DNA from: Cercophora sp. LCS_1
Lineage: Eukaryota; Ascomycota; Sordariomycetes; Sordariales; Lasiosphaeriaceae
Direction: 5' to 3'
Length of the DNA stretch: 64,000 nt
Assembly (NCBI GenBank): GCA_036250225.1
Contig: JAPZLL010000001.1
Coordinates: 992,001 to 1,056,000, forward strand
Positions 32,844 through 45,002 of this stretch are shown here, in pieces (the stretch's first letter is position 1; every line of letters begins with the position of its first letter). The notes beneath the pieces are model-generated. The model did not search any database, had not been told where the DNA came from, and saw only the letters and a program-made list of their open reading frames with translations. Position numbers and translations under genes: made by a program.

Positions 32844-34327
32844 GTGGGTCTAAGTATCGGCCAGAACACTGCAAGCGGGGTGACGATCCCGCCTCTGAAC
32901 ATGACCAACCCGGCTCCCGGCCTTGACACGAAGGGGTTCCTGTTCAACCATGGACCGGGTGAAGGGCAGCTGTCGAATCAGCTGGAACACCCAGGAGGCC
33001 CGTCAGGTGGCCCCAAACCTCCACTCAAATTCCCGCTTTCGCACTTCAAGGGCGCTTGGTCCGGTAAGGTAACGGGTTCGACATGCTCTGGGCTCCACGG
33101 GCTCCACGGGCTCCATCAGCCCTTGAGCCCAAAGAGATATTCGGTTCACATCCTATTCACGGACCCAACGACAACACTCTGATTGCGCAGCTCACGACGG
33201 AGCAATGGACATTCGGCCCAACGCTCGGCGATGTTCTGAGCCGTGGCTTCAGGGACCAGGCCAACATTACAGTCACCGGCCTGACCTACCTCCAGACCGT
33301 CCAAAATGTCACCAACACGGACAAAGGAGACGGCAGTAGGCTTTCAAGCACTTTTGGTAGTGGCCTGAAATTCGAGCCCGGCATGTTCCTTTACGTCCCC
33401 GCGGCGAACCACGACCGCGTGGAGGGCATCGTCCGGATGGCATCCATTCCTCACGGCACCACAATCAACGCCCAGGGCCCAGTCCCCGCCAAGAACACAG
33501 ACACGGATTCCGGGGGTGTCAAGGGGAAGCCAAAGTTCGACAATTTCGTTCTCAATACCAAGCCGTGTTCCATGCAAGACCCGACGAAACAGCGTGTGAC
33601 CGTTCTCGACAAGGCGTTGGACTTGACCAAGAAAAAACCATTCAGGGAGCCGGACAACCTCAGTCTGTTCGGCGCTAGCGGAACCATCACAAAGGAGATC
33701 ATCATGAACCCCAACATCGTCCTCGCCAATGCTACCGGCGGCTTGAATGTTGTCGAGCACATCACACTTTTGAAGTCTTGACGGATCCGAGTCCCCCCAG
33801 TGCCGGGAAGCTCACCGCCGGCGGAACCACCAACATCTCATTCCTGCACGGCGAATTGGCCCCTCCTCCTACCGAGACCGACACTCCAGCCGTCGACACC
33901 AGGCTCATCACATCGCCATCCGCCAATGCTCGAGCCGCGCGAACGTCTTCCCGGTTCTGGATCGAGAGGGCGGAGTACGAAATCACGATTCCCCAGTCCA
34001 TGACAGAAGGGGAATCGCTTCAACCGATGCCCGCCCTGACCCCCGCGAAACACGAACCACCCCACTCCCAAGTTCATGATCACGGCGCCACAGGGGGGAC
34101 TGCAGAGCGGCGCCAAGATCAAAGCCGTGGGAACCCAGATCCAGCACTCGCAGATCGTGGACTTGGAATGCAACGGCCTCGTCTGGCCGCATGCCAGCGT
34201 CGCTACTCTTGTTCCCACCGATGCGCGGCCTTTCACACCTCCGCCTCCAACTCCCGCTCCGACCCCTACTCCCGCTCCGACCCCTACTCCCACTCCGGTC
34301 CCGGGCAAACCTTTGGGAGGCAAGTGA
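32844..34327 (+). pseudogene. Frame-broken conserved gene of unknown function
   Basis: Coherent protein sequence continues through three frames over 1.48 kb. Segment 1 (from 32844) has PPLNMTNPAPGLDTKG and LEHPGGPSGGPKPPLKFPL. Segment 2 (about 33066-33781) has FEPGMFLYVPAA and VRMASIPHGTTINAQGP. Segment 3 (about 33770-34045) has GTTNISFLHGE and SRFWIERAEYEITIPQ. Segment 4 (34047-34327) has IQHSQIVDLECNGLVWPH and SVATLVP, then a Pro-Thr repeat. These blocks follow the order of a conserved fungal and bacterial family whose function I do not know. The switch 1/2 lies at a tandem GGTAA duplication (33063-33072), or is a 56 base intron (33064-33119). Switch 2/3 is near a T run (33764-33767) and switch 3/4 near an A triplet at about 34048. 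The expected start codon is GTG, not ATG. Decay or base-calling error are both possible. Confidence 0.6.
34242..34308 (+). repeat. 18 base tandem repeat encoding Pro-Thr
   Basis: Units of about 18 bases (CTCCCGCTCCGACCCCTA and close variants) are repeated about three times at the 3' end of the frame-broken gene. They encode a PAPTPT tail. Confidence 0.75.
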
Positions 34328-35537
34328 TTTCAGTACCCAGGGACCCCATTTCAGAGGGTTGCTGGCGCTACTGCGTCTCCTATCCGTCCTCGGGTACTGG
34401 CTTGGAAGGGCAAGCGTACTGTACCTGCAGTGTTTTGCTCTTGGTTGCCGTCTTGGTTCCTTTTCGTTTCTGCGCGTCCGGACCTGTTGCCTTGGGTCTA
34501 GCAGTAGGAGTATGATTACGTAGGTAGATGCTTCGACAACCACCACCTTGGTCTTGTTCTGCAATCAAGTGTTGCTGTTCGCTATCAAAACCACCTGGAG
34601 AGCGCATCCGCACCGTCGATACCGTCTCACAATGCGCCCTAGTAAATCCAAGCCTCCTGGAACCCAAAGCAAATGATCCAGATCAGCGCCCACGGCGGCT
34701 CGCAGTACATGCGCCGCTTTCGCGATTGAATTCTACGTGTGCCCAAGCACAAGCACAACACCACTACCGCAGCGAGACGCTTAGTGAATCTCCTACCTGT
34801 AGTAGTATTCTACGTTGGAATTGATTCAACATAGGCCTGACGCATCGGATCTAGCTCTAGCTACTTTGCATTGCAGATGCAAAGATATCTGTGCTAAAAT
34901 CAAAGATGCCATCCTTCTCTTCAGCTATATATATATACTATGATTGCGTAATACGTACTTGTTGACTGTATCACGGATGTAGGTCGCGGTGATGTTGTGA
35001 AGATGTGCCCTTTTGGTAGTTGGTTGTAGGAGTTAGGGTTGCGTGTGTGGAAAAAAGTAGGCTACAGTTCTTTGAGATAAAATGTTGGGTGTTATTGTGT
35101 TGTGAGGAATAATAAAGAGTTTTCCACAAGGCGTTAAGTGTTCTAACCTTATACGACCGATATGACGTAATAAGCGGTGAACAGATGTGCGGATACACCC
35201 AAACAATACTCACACACTACACAGAAAATACAAAGAGTATGATCGCTGTTTCTATACCCGGAATACCGGGATATTCTGTGAGGTCCGAAAGGGTGAATAT
35301 TCCCCTTGATTTCGAGTTCAGGTGGCACACTTCTCGGTATTAGTCTGTAGGAGACACAGCGGCATAGCCGACGCAAATGCCATTTTTGCTTCTCTGCGCT
35401 TCTGACACGGCCTCGATGGGCCAACAGCTCTGCTGTGCCTGTTCCTCCTTATTTACATGTATGTATACAATAGTCGCACGCTTGGCATCCAGTAACTGGC
35501 AGCTACACTGCCCTAATCCCACATTCGCTCGAACCCA
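34328..35537. other. Intergenic, no gene seen
   Basis: This 1.2 kb lies between the frame-broken gene and the IWR1 stop. It is more AT-rich than its surroundings around 34850-35250, and no supported frame was found. Confidence 0.5.
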
Positions 35538-36915
35538 CTACGACACAGCATCTTTCATTTTCTCAATCCTCTCCCAATGGTCGTCGCCAAATTCACTGTT
35601 GCCATCATCCTCGTCGCCTGAGAAATCATCAACGTCTCCGTGGGCGTACTGGTACGGGTTCCTGTCAAACTGGTCGTCCCAGTCGAGATCCTCGTCAGGA
35701 TAATCGGCCGTGTAATAATTCTCGGCTACTTTCGGTTAGCAGATATCCAACACGTCCGGGATTATAGGTCAACATACCATTCTCATCCTCGTCGTCGTCC
35801 AGCAACTCGTCCTCGCTCTCTTCCTCGTTCCCAAAAAAGAAGTCGATTCTATCTGGCTCAGTGTCGAACACCAGCAACCCCACCCGATCAGGAGGCACTA
35901 CTTGGTCGCGCAGACGGCTCGCAGGGACTCGCTCGTACGTCTCAACCACATAGTCTTCCTCATCCGTTGAGGAATCGATGTCGTGCATGACTGAGTCGAC
36001 GGCGATAGTCTTTGCCCGCTCCTGCTCGGCCACGTATTCTGGGTGTCGCTCGGCCCACCGCGCAACAGGCGCCTTTGGCTTGTAGCGCAGCTTCGTCTTG
36101 GGTCTGTTTGCGGCATCCATCTTGGTCAGGTCGCTGCTGATTTGTGCGAGGGTGTAAGCGGCCATATCGCGGGCAAGCTCGTCCATAGTAGTCTCGGCGC
36201 TGCGATTGACAAGTGAGGGCGGAAGGGCCGGCTTGGATGACTTGGTGCGGGCGTGGACGCCGGGGCGTTTAAGTACCGACGTGGCCGTTTTGGTCTCTTG
36301 TTGGGTAGCAGTGGTGATCGCGGGCTGGTTGGGAGTCGTTGTAAGCTGCTCCTTGACAGGGGCAGGGCTCTTTGGCTCCGTGTATCCATGTTCCCTTTGC
36401 TTCTTGGTGCTGCGCTCAACGAACAATGCGGGGGCGCCACGCTTCCTCTTGATGCTTTGCGTAGCCGTCAGTTCTGACGAGTCGGGCTTTGACAAGTGGA
36501 ATCGGCGGATCTTCCGATTGGTCAAGTCGTCACTTATGAGAACGGCAGGGGTCACCCCCTCTACTGGTTTCGGCGCTGGAGAGTTGTCGTTTCTGGTGGT
36601 AGGACGGCGAAGGGACTTGATGGGGCGGCGCTCGTCGCCCTCTTTAGTTGCTCGGATCTCGGGAATCGATACGGGTCGATCGGGAACTGAAGGGGCACGT
36701 TTGACTGTTCCTGCACGCTGGTAGACCCAGATGGCATCGCCTGACGAGCTGCGGGATCGCTTGGCTCCCTCAACCTCTGGAGTGTTAACTGTCAGCATGC
36801 CAAACAACATGGGAAGGGGTATGTTTGGTGGATGCGACGAACGGAGAAAGTCAACGGGGCCATCATCAGCGCCACGTTTGCGCTTGATTTGGATCGTTTC
36901 CGGAGGATAAGACAT
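35538..36915 (-). CDS. IWR1: RNA polymerase II nuclear import factor
   Basis: Two exons (35778-36915 and 35538-35725) joined over a 52 base intron give 441 residues. The N-terminus carries the basic SYPPETIQIKRKRG block, a candidate nuclear localisation signal. A long low-complexity middle follows. The C-terminal IWR1 domain is acidic: DSSTDEEDYVVETYERVP, LLVFDTEPDRIDFF and, after the intron, ENYYTADYPDEDLDWDDQF. In yeast, Iwr1 binds assembled RNA polymerase II in the cytoplasm and directs its nuclear import, then is exported. The acceptor AAAGTAG was chosen over a nearer CCGAG because only it keeps NYYTADYPDE in frame. The gene is divergent from the CBM48 gene. Confidence 0.9.
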
Positions 36916-38277
36916 GGTAGCGAATGGTACAAATAGTAACACGCTTTGCAGCCGTCAGTGAAACGGTTGGAGGGCCTTATCGTCGCGTTGTTGTGTTGTC
37001 GTTTTTGGGTCGGTCGGTAGGAGCCTGACAGATGCGCTGGGTTGGAGATCGCAGAAAGTACCCTTTGGGTTCCGGCAGGCAATTGAGTTCTGCCGCCTCT
37101 GACCGCTTTTCCCCAACGGCCCAGCGCCTTGTTCGAACGCGATCTGGACTCCTCTTGCTCTTTCTGAGTTGTTAGGACAGTCAGTTTGCAATTCCAGATA
37201 CAAACTTACCAGACCGAACAGTCGAAGGATTTTTTTTTTTGGTGGGGTTTCTGAGATTGTGACAAACAGAGGGCCTGCACCCAGCACGGGTGGTATGTGT
37301 ATGGAAGGTGTTGAACGTGACTTCTTGCAGCCGCAAGTTGATGAGCGCGGTAAAGTTAGTAGAAGAGGGTCTTAGTGAATTAAAGGCCTTTGCACTCATT
37401 TGTCTGCGCTTTAAACCCAATCTAGGTGCGTATCCATTGGGTCCATTCAGTGAATGAAACAGCCTGGTCCTGTCACTGGGTTGGTGGGGTGAGACTTCAG
37501 TCCGCCAGGATCCACTGCCTACAGGGAACCCCGGGCAGCTGGTGACGACAAAAATGCGGGGAAATGGATCGGTCTCCAACGGCTGCCGCTAGGGCCAAGA
37601 CGAGAGCTCCTGGCAAAGCAAGTGCGAAGCTCGGTGTAAGTGCTACCTCATCATGGGCTCATCGACATCGATATATGGAGGAGCTCGCCACTTTTTTTTT
37701 CAGGCGCAATGAGGAAAAAGAAAATTCAGAACAGGAGAGTCCTGCAATGCTTTGCATGGGGGTAGACCTTCCTCGTTCACCAGTGCACCACCTATTATCC
37801 CATTTCTAATGTGGATAAACGGACACAAAGCTCTGCTGTCAACTGGGCAAGCTGGGCAGACGTTGGCAAGTGCCCCAATCCCTGTCTTATCGGCTCCCTA
37901 ATTGCCCCTCACTGCCCGTCATTGTTCTCCTACCTCGCAAACCATGGTCAATTGATCTTGCCCTTCCACCCGTATTGCACTCTCGGCCGTGGAACCATCC
38001 CCCGCGATCGAATTCCTTATCAGGGTTGGTGGCCTAACATTGAGCGTACTACCCTAGAGTAAGTTTGTCCGCCTTCCACCGTCCTCGCTGACGTTGGTCC
38101 GCTCTTCTGAGGAAGGTAACTCGTCCCCAGTGCTGACTTCCTTGCCTCATCAGCCCGAGGAGTTGTTGAACAGCCCCACGCTGGCCAGCATCGCTCAGAA
38201 GCAGGCTACGAATATCGAATACATGTTTCGATACTTACGTGCCACGAACATTGGTTCTCCCACACCAACTTGTCACC
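36916..38277. promoter_or_regulatory. Divergent intergenic region, IWR1 / CBM48 gene
   Basis: This 1.36 kb must hold the promoters of both genes. An 11 base T tract lies at 37230-37240 and a 9 base one at 37692-37700. No specific sites or supported coding frames were identified. Confidence 0.4.
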
Positions 38278-40160
38278 ATGGCTTCGTCCAAAGGCACTGC
38301 CACAATCATCTACGAGAAGCCGGGAACCCAGCCGCCAATCTACGTGGCGGGAACGTTCTCGAACCCGCCATGGGTCACACATGAGATGGACTACACTGTT
38401 GATAGTGATGGAGAGCATACATTTGTGAAGGAGGTGACCGGCAAGCCGGGTTCCAAGATCCAGTACAAGTTCCGTATTGGTGACGGAGATTGGTGGGTTC
38501 TCCACGAGGGCCTACCTACCGTTGAAGACAGCGCCGGTAATTTGAATCACGAACTCGAGCTTCAGGACCTCGATACGTAAGTCTAGCAATGCTTGTAACG
38601 TCGAGCGGCGTTAACTGTTCACAGGCAGCCGGGAAAGCTGTTTTCAGGTGAAAGTCAGAGAATTCCGAGGTCGCCCGATTACGATAATCCCGTTTCCCCT
38701 AAGACGGTATTTGCAAGCTATTCGCGACCGAATCCCGACCGCAACATTCCGGAAGGACTTGCCAAGCGCCTCGTTGCTTCGAATTCAGGAACAAGTACAC
38801 CGACTTATGCCAAAGTGGCAGCTGAGGTCGCCGATTCTGCCGCATTCATTGACAAGGAGAAGCCAGAGACCCCGATTCCCGATGATCTGGCTGGCAAGAT
38901 CGGATACCGTCGATTGACATCTACGCCAATTGCCGAAGTGGCCAATACCGCCGCCGAGGTTGCCGATACTGCACAAGATCTCGACAGCGCAGAGGTAGGG
39001 CCCATTGTCCTTCTGGTGGGCTAAGTGCTAAAACTTATTAGCCAACTGTCGAACCTAGGGATATTCTAGGCCTCGAGAGCTCGCGTCGGGATGATGATTC
39101 TCTTGATAGCGAGGAGATTGGCAGGCATAGGGCGTCGCTTTTCTCACACGAAGCTATCGGTATGTTCGCCGGCGACGAGGATTTGCAAGAGCACGCCGTA
39201 CCGCCAGAGCCTCATCCCGAGAACAGCGCCCTGGAGGATACCGAAGCTGATCTCGATGATATCGACATGAACGACCCGACTCTGGAGCGTTTCCCTTCAA
39301 ATCGAGACGAGATCATTGAAGCGGTGCGCAGGATCTCAACTAGCCTGGGAGAGGACCAGCTTGTCTTTGATGGGGTCCCTCCTGCACCCTTCGTCGCACA
39401 AGGGCGACGGGGAACAGGGGATGAATCCGCTGACCTCTTGGCGCCAGTGCCTGTGAGCCCGGTGGTTCCTCATCCCCTTGGGCGTCTCAGCAACCCGATC
39501 AGTTCATCGCATTCGTCAGTGGCATCGCTGCAAGCAATTGCCGAGGCCGAGGAGCCAAGCGCGGCGGATGACACCAAGATTTCGCCTGTTGTGTTGGTAT
39601 CGACCCCACAAGAGCGACCAGCTTTCAGACCAACTAGTAGTGACGAAGACGAAGGTGTGGTGATCAAGGATTATCTAGCACCGAAAACGCTCAACAGAGA
39701 CCTCCCTATTCCTGAAGTGGATGTGTCTCCCCGTGCCGGCCCCCAGCGTGTAACTTCCGCGCCACCGTTGGAACCGTTGGATGGCATCGACAAAAGCCTA
39801 CAGATGAGTGATGACGGCGACGAGGCGTCTTCATCTCATTCGTTTGAGAGGGCTAATGTCGAAGACTCCCACGGGGCGGACAAGACAACAGCGGTTATTG
39901 ATGGTGACACCGAAGACCGCTCGAATGGTGGGGCCCATGTTGATGGACAAGCTTCAGCAACTGGACTGAATACTGGCGCTGGTGATCCAAGCCAGTTGAG
40001 AATGCGAGGCGGGGCCGGCGATGAGCAAGTCGGCACACCGAGCTCGGGTCCTCCACCCATCAAACATGAAGACGGCTGGCTCAAGGCCTTCTTCAGGGTT
40101 TTGTTTGTGGACTGGATTGGGGGCCTCATCAAGTTGTGCGGTGGCAAACGAAAGACGTAA
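38278..40160 (+). CDS. AMPK1-type glycogen-binding (CBM48) domain protein, Mdg1/Crp1-like
   Basis: Three exons (38278-38576, 38625-38994, 39042-40160) give 595 residues. Residues 1 to about 95 form a CBM48/AMPK beta-type module: TATIIYEKPGTQPPIYVAGTF, then SKIQYKFRIGDGDWWVLHEG and PTVEDSAGNLNHEL. The rest is long, acidic and low in complexity, with Ala-rich stretches (VAAEVADSAAF, VANTAAEVADTA). At the very end is a conserved-looking amphipathic segment, WLKAFFRVLFVDWIGGLIKL, followed by basic residues. Yeast Crp1 and Mdg1 share the N-terminal module and have been linked to cruciform DNA binding and pheromone signalling. The C-terminal segment suggests membrane association. The exact role is not known. 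Confidence 0.85.
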
Positions 40161-40707
40161 GACCCGTGCTTGCCGACTGCCAATTATTGCCACCAGCCCC
40201 TTTCGTCAGTATATGGGTTGACTTGTTGTTGTAGGCTGCTAACAGCAGGTGTTATTTTTATGGGAGTTGGGTGGTGGAGGTTTGCTGATAATGGTGAGCG
40301 TTCGGTTTTGTAATGAGGAACGCCCTGAGCAAGACAACCGCTGGCCCTGGAAATTGCAAGTTTGGAGGAAAGGACATTCTGTTCACGTGAGGGACAAGCG
40401 CAAAAATCAAAACGATGGGCCGTTCAGTGAGGGCAAAACAAGACTGTATTCTCTTCAATTAATGCGTACCGATGCTCCTGAATAATGATCGTCATTCATT
40501 CCCAAGCAGCCAAGCTGTTGAGAACCTTGAGGGTCAATTTAAGCGTGGGCTGCCAAGGTCTTGCCGGCCGCCAGGATACCATACTAGCAGGGGTCAAAGA
40601 GGCGGTGGGTGGGGGCAGTATGTGTCCCCTGGATCTCCAGCCAAAATTTTGACAATGGGTCATGATTGACTTGGTCACTACTGTCTGCCCCGCCAACGTC
40701 CGGAATC
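40161..40707. other. Short intergenic region
   Basis: This stretch lies between two tandem + strand genes. It should contain the CBM48 gene's 3' untranslated region and the MRH4 promoter. No other frame is supported. Confidence 0.5.
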
Positions 40708-42591
40708 ATGTGGAAAACAGCACGGGACTCGGTCTGCTTGATATGCCGCTCGGCAGGCACGCCGCCGGTAAGAGCGGGCCTCGAGCCAGGCCTGTCGGTG
40801 ATGCAACAGAGGACATATGCGACGCGGCGAGAGCGACGAGCGGCCCCTTCGCGAATGGTCCTTTCAGACCGAGTCGCACGATCACCGCCGCCACGGGACG
40901 GCACCACGCCTAGGAGACCGAAAAACAAACCAGACGGGCCGTTTGCCGCCATGAACCGGACAGTTGCTAACATTGCTCCCCCGGAGCGGCTGGCGGCTGC
41001 GAAGACCCGTGACGCCACTCCGACGACGGGAGCGAGGAGACAGGACGACGATAAGGACAAGGACAAGAAGAGAAGAGATGGGAAGAAGTCATTCAAGGCG
41101 TTGAACATGCAGCGCTCTCTGGCGACCATCGGGTATGGCTCGCGCACAAATCTAAAGGAGAAGCTGGCTCAGGTACAGTCCTTTGACCAGTTTAATCTGC
41201 TGCCGGTCGTCAAGGAGGCTGTTTCGGCGGAGGTTCTTGAGGGAATGGTGGATATCAAGCCGACTCCCGTTCAGAGACTGGCGATTCCGGCACTTCTAGG
41301 GCAGAAAATTGGGGGGAAGTCGGGGAAAGAAACCGTTGTAGCGGAGGGCCGACGGGAGTTTCTCCTAGCTGCCGAAACTGGCTCCGGCAAGACACTGGCC
41401 TACCTCCTTCCCGCCATCGACGCACTCAAGCGTGCCGAGGCAGATGACGAAGCTGCTGTGGCTTACAACAAGCGCCTGGAAGCGGAAAAGGCTCACCACG
41501 GCGACAAGCCCGTGTCGAGCTGGATCGAGAAGTTCGAACCACACCCCAACACTGCTCGGCCTCGCGTTGTCGTGCTTGTTCCGACAGCAGAGCTCGTCGA
41601 CCAGGTCGGCGCCGTGGCCAAGGCCATTTCCCACGCCGCACGCTTCAAGGCCCGGCGAGTATCAGCCAACCTCGATGCCCTTCGCATCCGGCGCAACTTG
41701 TACAATCCTCTCGGCGTAGACCTAGTTGTCGCAACCCCACATCTCCTGGCCAGCATCGCCGAGGCGGATCCCTATGTTCTTTCTCGCGTAACTCATCTGG
41801 TCATCGACGAAGCCGACTCCCTGCTCGACCGGTCCTTCGCGCCCGTCACCACCGCCATCGTCGACCGTGCCATGCCAACCCTCAAGCAGCTGGTCCTCTG
41901 CTCTGCCACCATCCCCCGCCGCCTCGACAGCTACATGGCCGAGCGCTTCCCCAAGATCACGCGCATCACGACGCCCAACCTCCACGCCATCCCCCGCCGC
42001 GTGCAACTCGGCGTCATCGACGTCTCCAAAGACCCCTACCGCAACAACAAGCTCCTCGCCTGCGCCGACGCCATCTACTCGATCGGCCGCAGCGCAGCCA
42101 AGCACGAGTTTGGCGGCGATGCAAAGGACGAGGTAGACGTCAAGCGCATCATGGTTTTTGTCAACGAGCGTGAGACCACGCAGGAGGTGGCCGACTACCT
42201 GGTGTCCAAGGGTATTGACGCCGTCGCACTGCACCGCGATACGCCCGAGCACCGGCAGTCGGAGATGCTCGCCTCGTTTACGTCGAGCGAGCCGTTGCGC
42301 GTCCCCAAGAGCGCAGCCGAGGAGGCGCGCCGCGGACGCGCGAGATACTTGCCGAATACCAAAGTCATTGTGGCGACGGATCTGGCGTCCAGAGGTATCG
42401 ATACGCTCGCTGTGCGTCATGTTGTTTTGTATGATGTGCCGCATACCACCATCGACTTTATCCATCGGCTGGGAAGAGCAGGACGGATGGGGAGACGTGG
42501 TAGGGGTGTTGTGTTGGTGGGCAAGAATGACAGGAGGGATGTGGTGGCCGAGGTCAAGGAGAGCATGTTTATGGGGCAGGCACTTGTGTAA
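40708..42591 (+). CDS. MRH4: Mitochondrial DEAD-box ATP-dependent RNA helicase
   Basis: A single exon of 627 residues starts at ATG 40708. The first ~60 residues are rich in Arg and Ser with few acids, a mitochondrial presequence. Helicase motifs are complete: Q motif region [16 protein letters not shown], motif [10 protein letters not shown] (221-229), motif II DEAD (367-370), motif III SAT (399-401), motif [11 protein letters not shown] and motif [10 protein letters not shown]. The [12 protein letters not shown] block and the long insertion between motifs I and Ia match Mrh4 rather than other DEAD proteins. Mrh4 acts in late assembly of the large mitoribosomal subunit. An open frame extends upstream without an ATG, so 40708 is the first usable start. 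Confidence 0.92.
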   Translation: MWKTARDSVCLICRSAGTPPVRAGLEPGLSVMQQRTYATRRERRAAPSRMVLSDRVARSPPPRDGTTPRRPKNKPDGPFAAMNRTVANIAPPERLAAAKTRDATPTTGARRQDDDKDKDKKRRDGKKSFKALNMQRSLATIGYGSRTNLKEKLAQVQSFDQFNLLPVVKEAVSAEVLEGMVDIKPTPVQRLAIPALLGQKIGGKSGKETVVAEGRREFLLAAETGSGKTLAYLLPAIDALKRAEADDEAAVAYNKRLEAEKAHHGDKPVSSWIEKFEPHPNTARPRVVVLVPTAELVDQVGAVAKAISHAARFKARRVSANLDALRIRRNLYNPLGVDLVVATPHLLASIAEADPYVLSRVTHLVIDEADSLLDRSFAPVTTAIVDRAMPTLKQLVLCSATIPRRLDSYMAERFPKITRITTPNLHAIPRRVQLGVIDVSKDPYRNNKLLACADAIYSIGRSAAKHEFGGDAKDEVDVKRIMVFVNERETTQEVADYLVSKGIDAVALHRDTPEHRQSEMLASFTSSEPLRVPKSAAEEARRGRARYLPNTKVIVATDLASRGIDTLAVRHVVLYDVPHTTIDFIHRLGRAGRMGRRGRGVVLVGKNDRRDVVAEVKESMFMGQALV

Positions 42592-43073
42592 GTTTGTGTA
42601 CGTAGTATATGCGTAGATAGATACCCGAAATGTGGGCGTGTATGTGTAAGATAATATTTGTCTGTACACCATCTGTAGTTTTATGACACAAGAGGAGGGT
42701 GAATGGTTCGAAAATCACCACTCCTGCGCACGATGTAATCGAGTAACGACTGCTAGGCGAGCTGATGGGCGATGTAGAAAAACGCTGCGTCCCAAATACT
42801 TTATGATTATCTAGATTACTAGACGGGCGACGATACGGGAAATAACGATCCGCTGGGTATATTATCTTGATCAAAACCAACTCAATACGGATATACAACA
42901 AACAAGCCAAAGCATGGTATCGGCAATGGTCTATACATCGTCATAATCGTAAGTCATCAAGTCGTCCGTCGTAGTCATTCCAAAGAAACGGAAAACGCCG
43001 GAAAGATAAAGAATGTAAAAAGCAACAAATGCCAACAACATGGGCAACAATATGCCTCTCCCTGCGCGAGCTG
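42592..43073. other. Intergenic between convergent genes
   Basis: This stretch holds the 3' flanks of MRH4 and the CorA-like gene. It is AT-rich near 42600-42660 and has no supported frame. Confidence 0.5.
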
Positions 43074-45002
43074 CTAGTTCGTCAATGATTTGGCCCCTTC
43101 GCTGATCCAAGTGGGAGACCGCGGGTCCGTGCCCCAGGTGCGAGCCTTGTTCATGGTTCGCTTCCGCATGTTTTCCATGATAATCTGCTCCATCTTCTCG
43201 ATACCGGCTTCGATGTCGGCATCTTCGCGCTCATAACGCTTCTCGCGTCTCTGATCCCACCAACGCCAGAAGAGGACTACGAAAAGGGTGATGGGTATGG
43301 TGATGGCGAAGTAGATCCAGAGATCTTGGGACACCACCTTCTCCTGCTCGCCGTTGTTGTTGTTGTTGTCGTTGTTTTGGTCCTGAAAATTGAAGAATGT
43401 CATGCTGAATACCGAGGCCAGGTACGTTGCTGGTAGGAATATGGCACCGAGCAGGGAGAGTGTCTTCATGGATGTGCTGTCGCGCTTAGCGGCGTGGGCG
43501 AGACGTCGTTGCTCACCAGCCATTTGGAGGCCGAGTTTGGATTCCTTCTGGGCAATGATATTGTATAGCTTGAACTGTCAGTTTCTGCCGCCCAAATCGC
43601 GAGCCGGAGAGTTACTTACCGCTGCACGTTGGATTTGCAACCGTTCCAACGTCGTATGGGCATAGTTCTCGATGCCCTTCAGTTTCGCCTGGTAAAACTC
43701 AAGCCTCGACTCCATGCTGCGGTGCAACTTATCCACCTCACCACCCTTTCCGCCATAATCCGGATTGGGTCCAGCCATGTCCCAGAAGCCTGTCATGGCT
43801 TTACTCATGCTGACGATGATCTCCTGGTACGCCTGCGGCCGCTTCCAGAGCACCTGAGAGTGACACTCGACAAGATCGCGGTTGATCTGATCCAAGTCGA
43901 CCATGGTATCCTTGATGTAGCGACTCTCCTCGGGCAGGACCTCGTCACGCATGCTGACGGCATGCTCCAACTTGCGCAGCCATTCGCGTGCCTCGCGCTG
44001 TTTCTGGTCGTTCTTTGCCGACAAGTCGTGGCTCAGAATGATGATGGGAAGAAGCATCGGATGCATCACCTGCAAGGCGCATGCCTTCAAATGGTCGATA
44101 CACGCTGTCAGCTCCGAGGACTCTGTTCCCTTGGCATAGCCCGTCGTGATGCCCGTTTGGAAAGAGTGCGAAAGCATAACCTCCCAACCACGCGTGCGAC
44201 CCTTTTTCCGTACATCAGACTTGCGAAAGACGATTTCTAGACACCAGTTAGCAAAAGCATCTCCCCCTCTTTGCCAAGGTCCATACGCAAGCGAGGATCA
44301 TCGTCATCCTGATCAAAAGCCGCCCAAAAGAAAGGCCCAACCACACTCGTGCTTTCAATCGCACGAAATGGGAGGCGCAGGGTCCGAACCATCTCCTCGT
44401 AGCTCGTATGCGTCAGCGAGAGGTATCTCGGCGAAAACGTCTCAGGATGCTGGGCATTCTGCTGAAGACTAGAGAAGACGTCAACAAACCACATCCCGAC
44501 ACTCAAAAGACAACTCACATCAACCTCATCCCGCTGACCAACTTCTTCCCATTCTTCAACTTTGGCGGCGCAAACGCCCCCTAAAACCACCCATCAGCTC
44601 AAGGCCAACCACCCACTCAAAGCGCCAAACTTACCCTCCGATGCAAAAAGTTATTAAACTCATCCGGCAACTCATCCAACCGAAACCGATGCTCCTCGAG
44701 TGCATTGAGGGCGGGATCCTAAGCGGCCATTAGCTTCATCTCATCCACGTCCAGCTCCCTCTCCATGCGTCCATCCGGTCAATCCGCGTCCATCTTCCTC
44801 TTATCCATCCGTCCGTCCACATTCACATCCACCTCCCTCTTCCCACCCAAACCAACCCCATCATTTCTTTCCCCCAAAACAAAGAAAAAAACAAAAAAAC
44901 AAAGGAGAAACTCACAGAGTAATTCAAAATCTCCAAATAACTCGTCGCCTCCGTAACACAAGTACAGTCCTTGACATAGGACCGAAACATGTAATCGTCC
45001 AT
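43074..45002 (-). CDS. CorA-like membrane protein without a GMN motif
   Basis: Six exons (44916-45002, 44631-44718, 44519-44580, 44287-44461, 43620-44236, 43574-43074) give 509 residues. The large soluble N-terminal part contains QHPETFSPRYLSLTHTSYEEMV and DDPRLQIVFRKSDVRKKGRTRGWE. A helical region with HDLSAKNDQKQREAREWL follows. Two hydrophobic segments (AIFLPATYLASVFSMTFFNF and LWIYFAITIPITLFVVLFW) flank an Asn/Gln-rich loop. That is the CorA topology. The signature Gly-Met-Asn after the first span is replaced by Met-Thr-Phe-Phe, so Mg2+ transport should not be assumed. Small exons 2 and 3 were placed by keeping LDELPDEFNNF and VEEWEEVGQRDEVD in frame. Exon 2's donor is the least certain. 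A TTTC repeat precedes the start. Confidence 0.82.

Noticed and set aside
33064..33119. Treating the first break in the conserved gene simply as an intron
   Set aside because: It is possible and in frame, but it would remove GNGFDMLWAP-like sequence that appears to be coding, and it does not explain the later breaks; kept as an alternative.
41722..42672. 316-codon - strand frame opposite MRH4
   Set aside because: It is the reverse complement of helicase motifs IV-VI; the coding strand is unambiguous.
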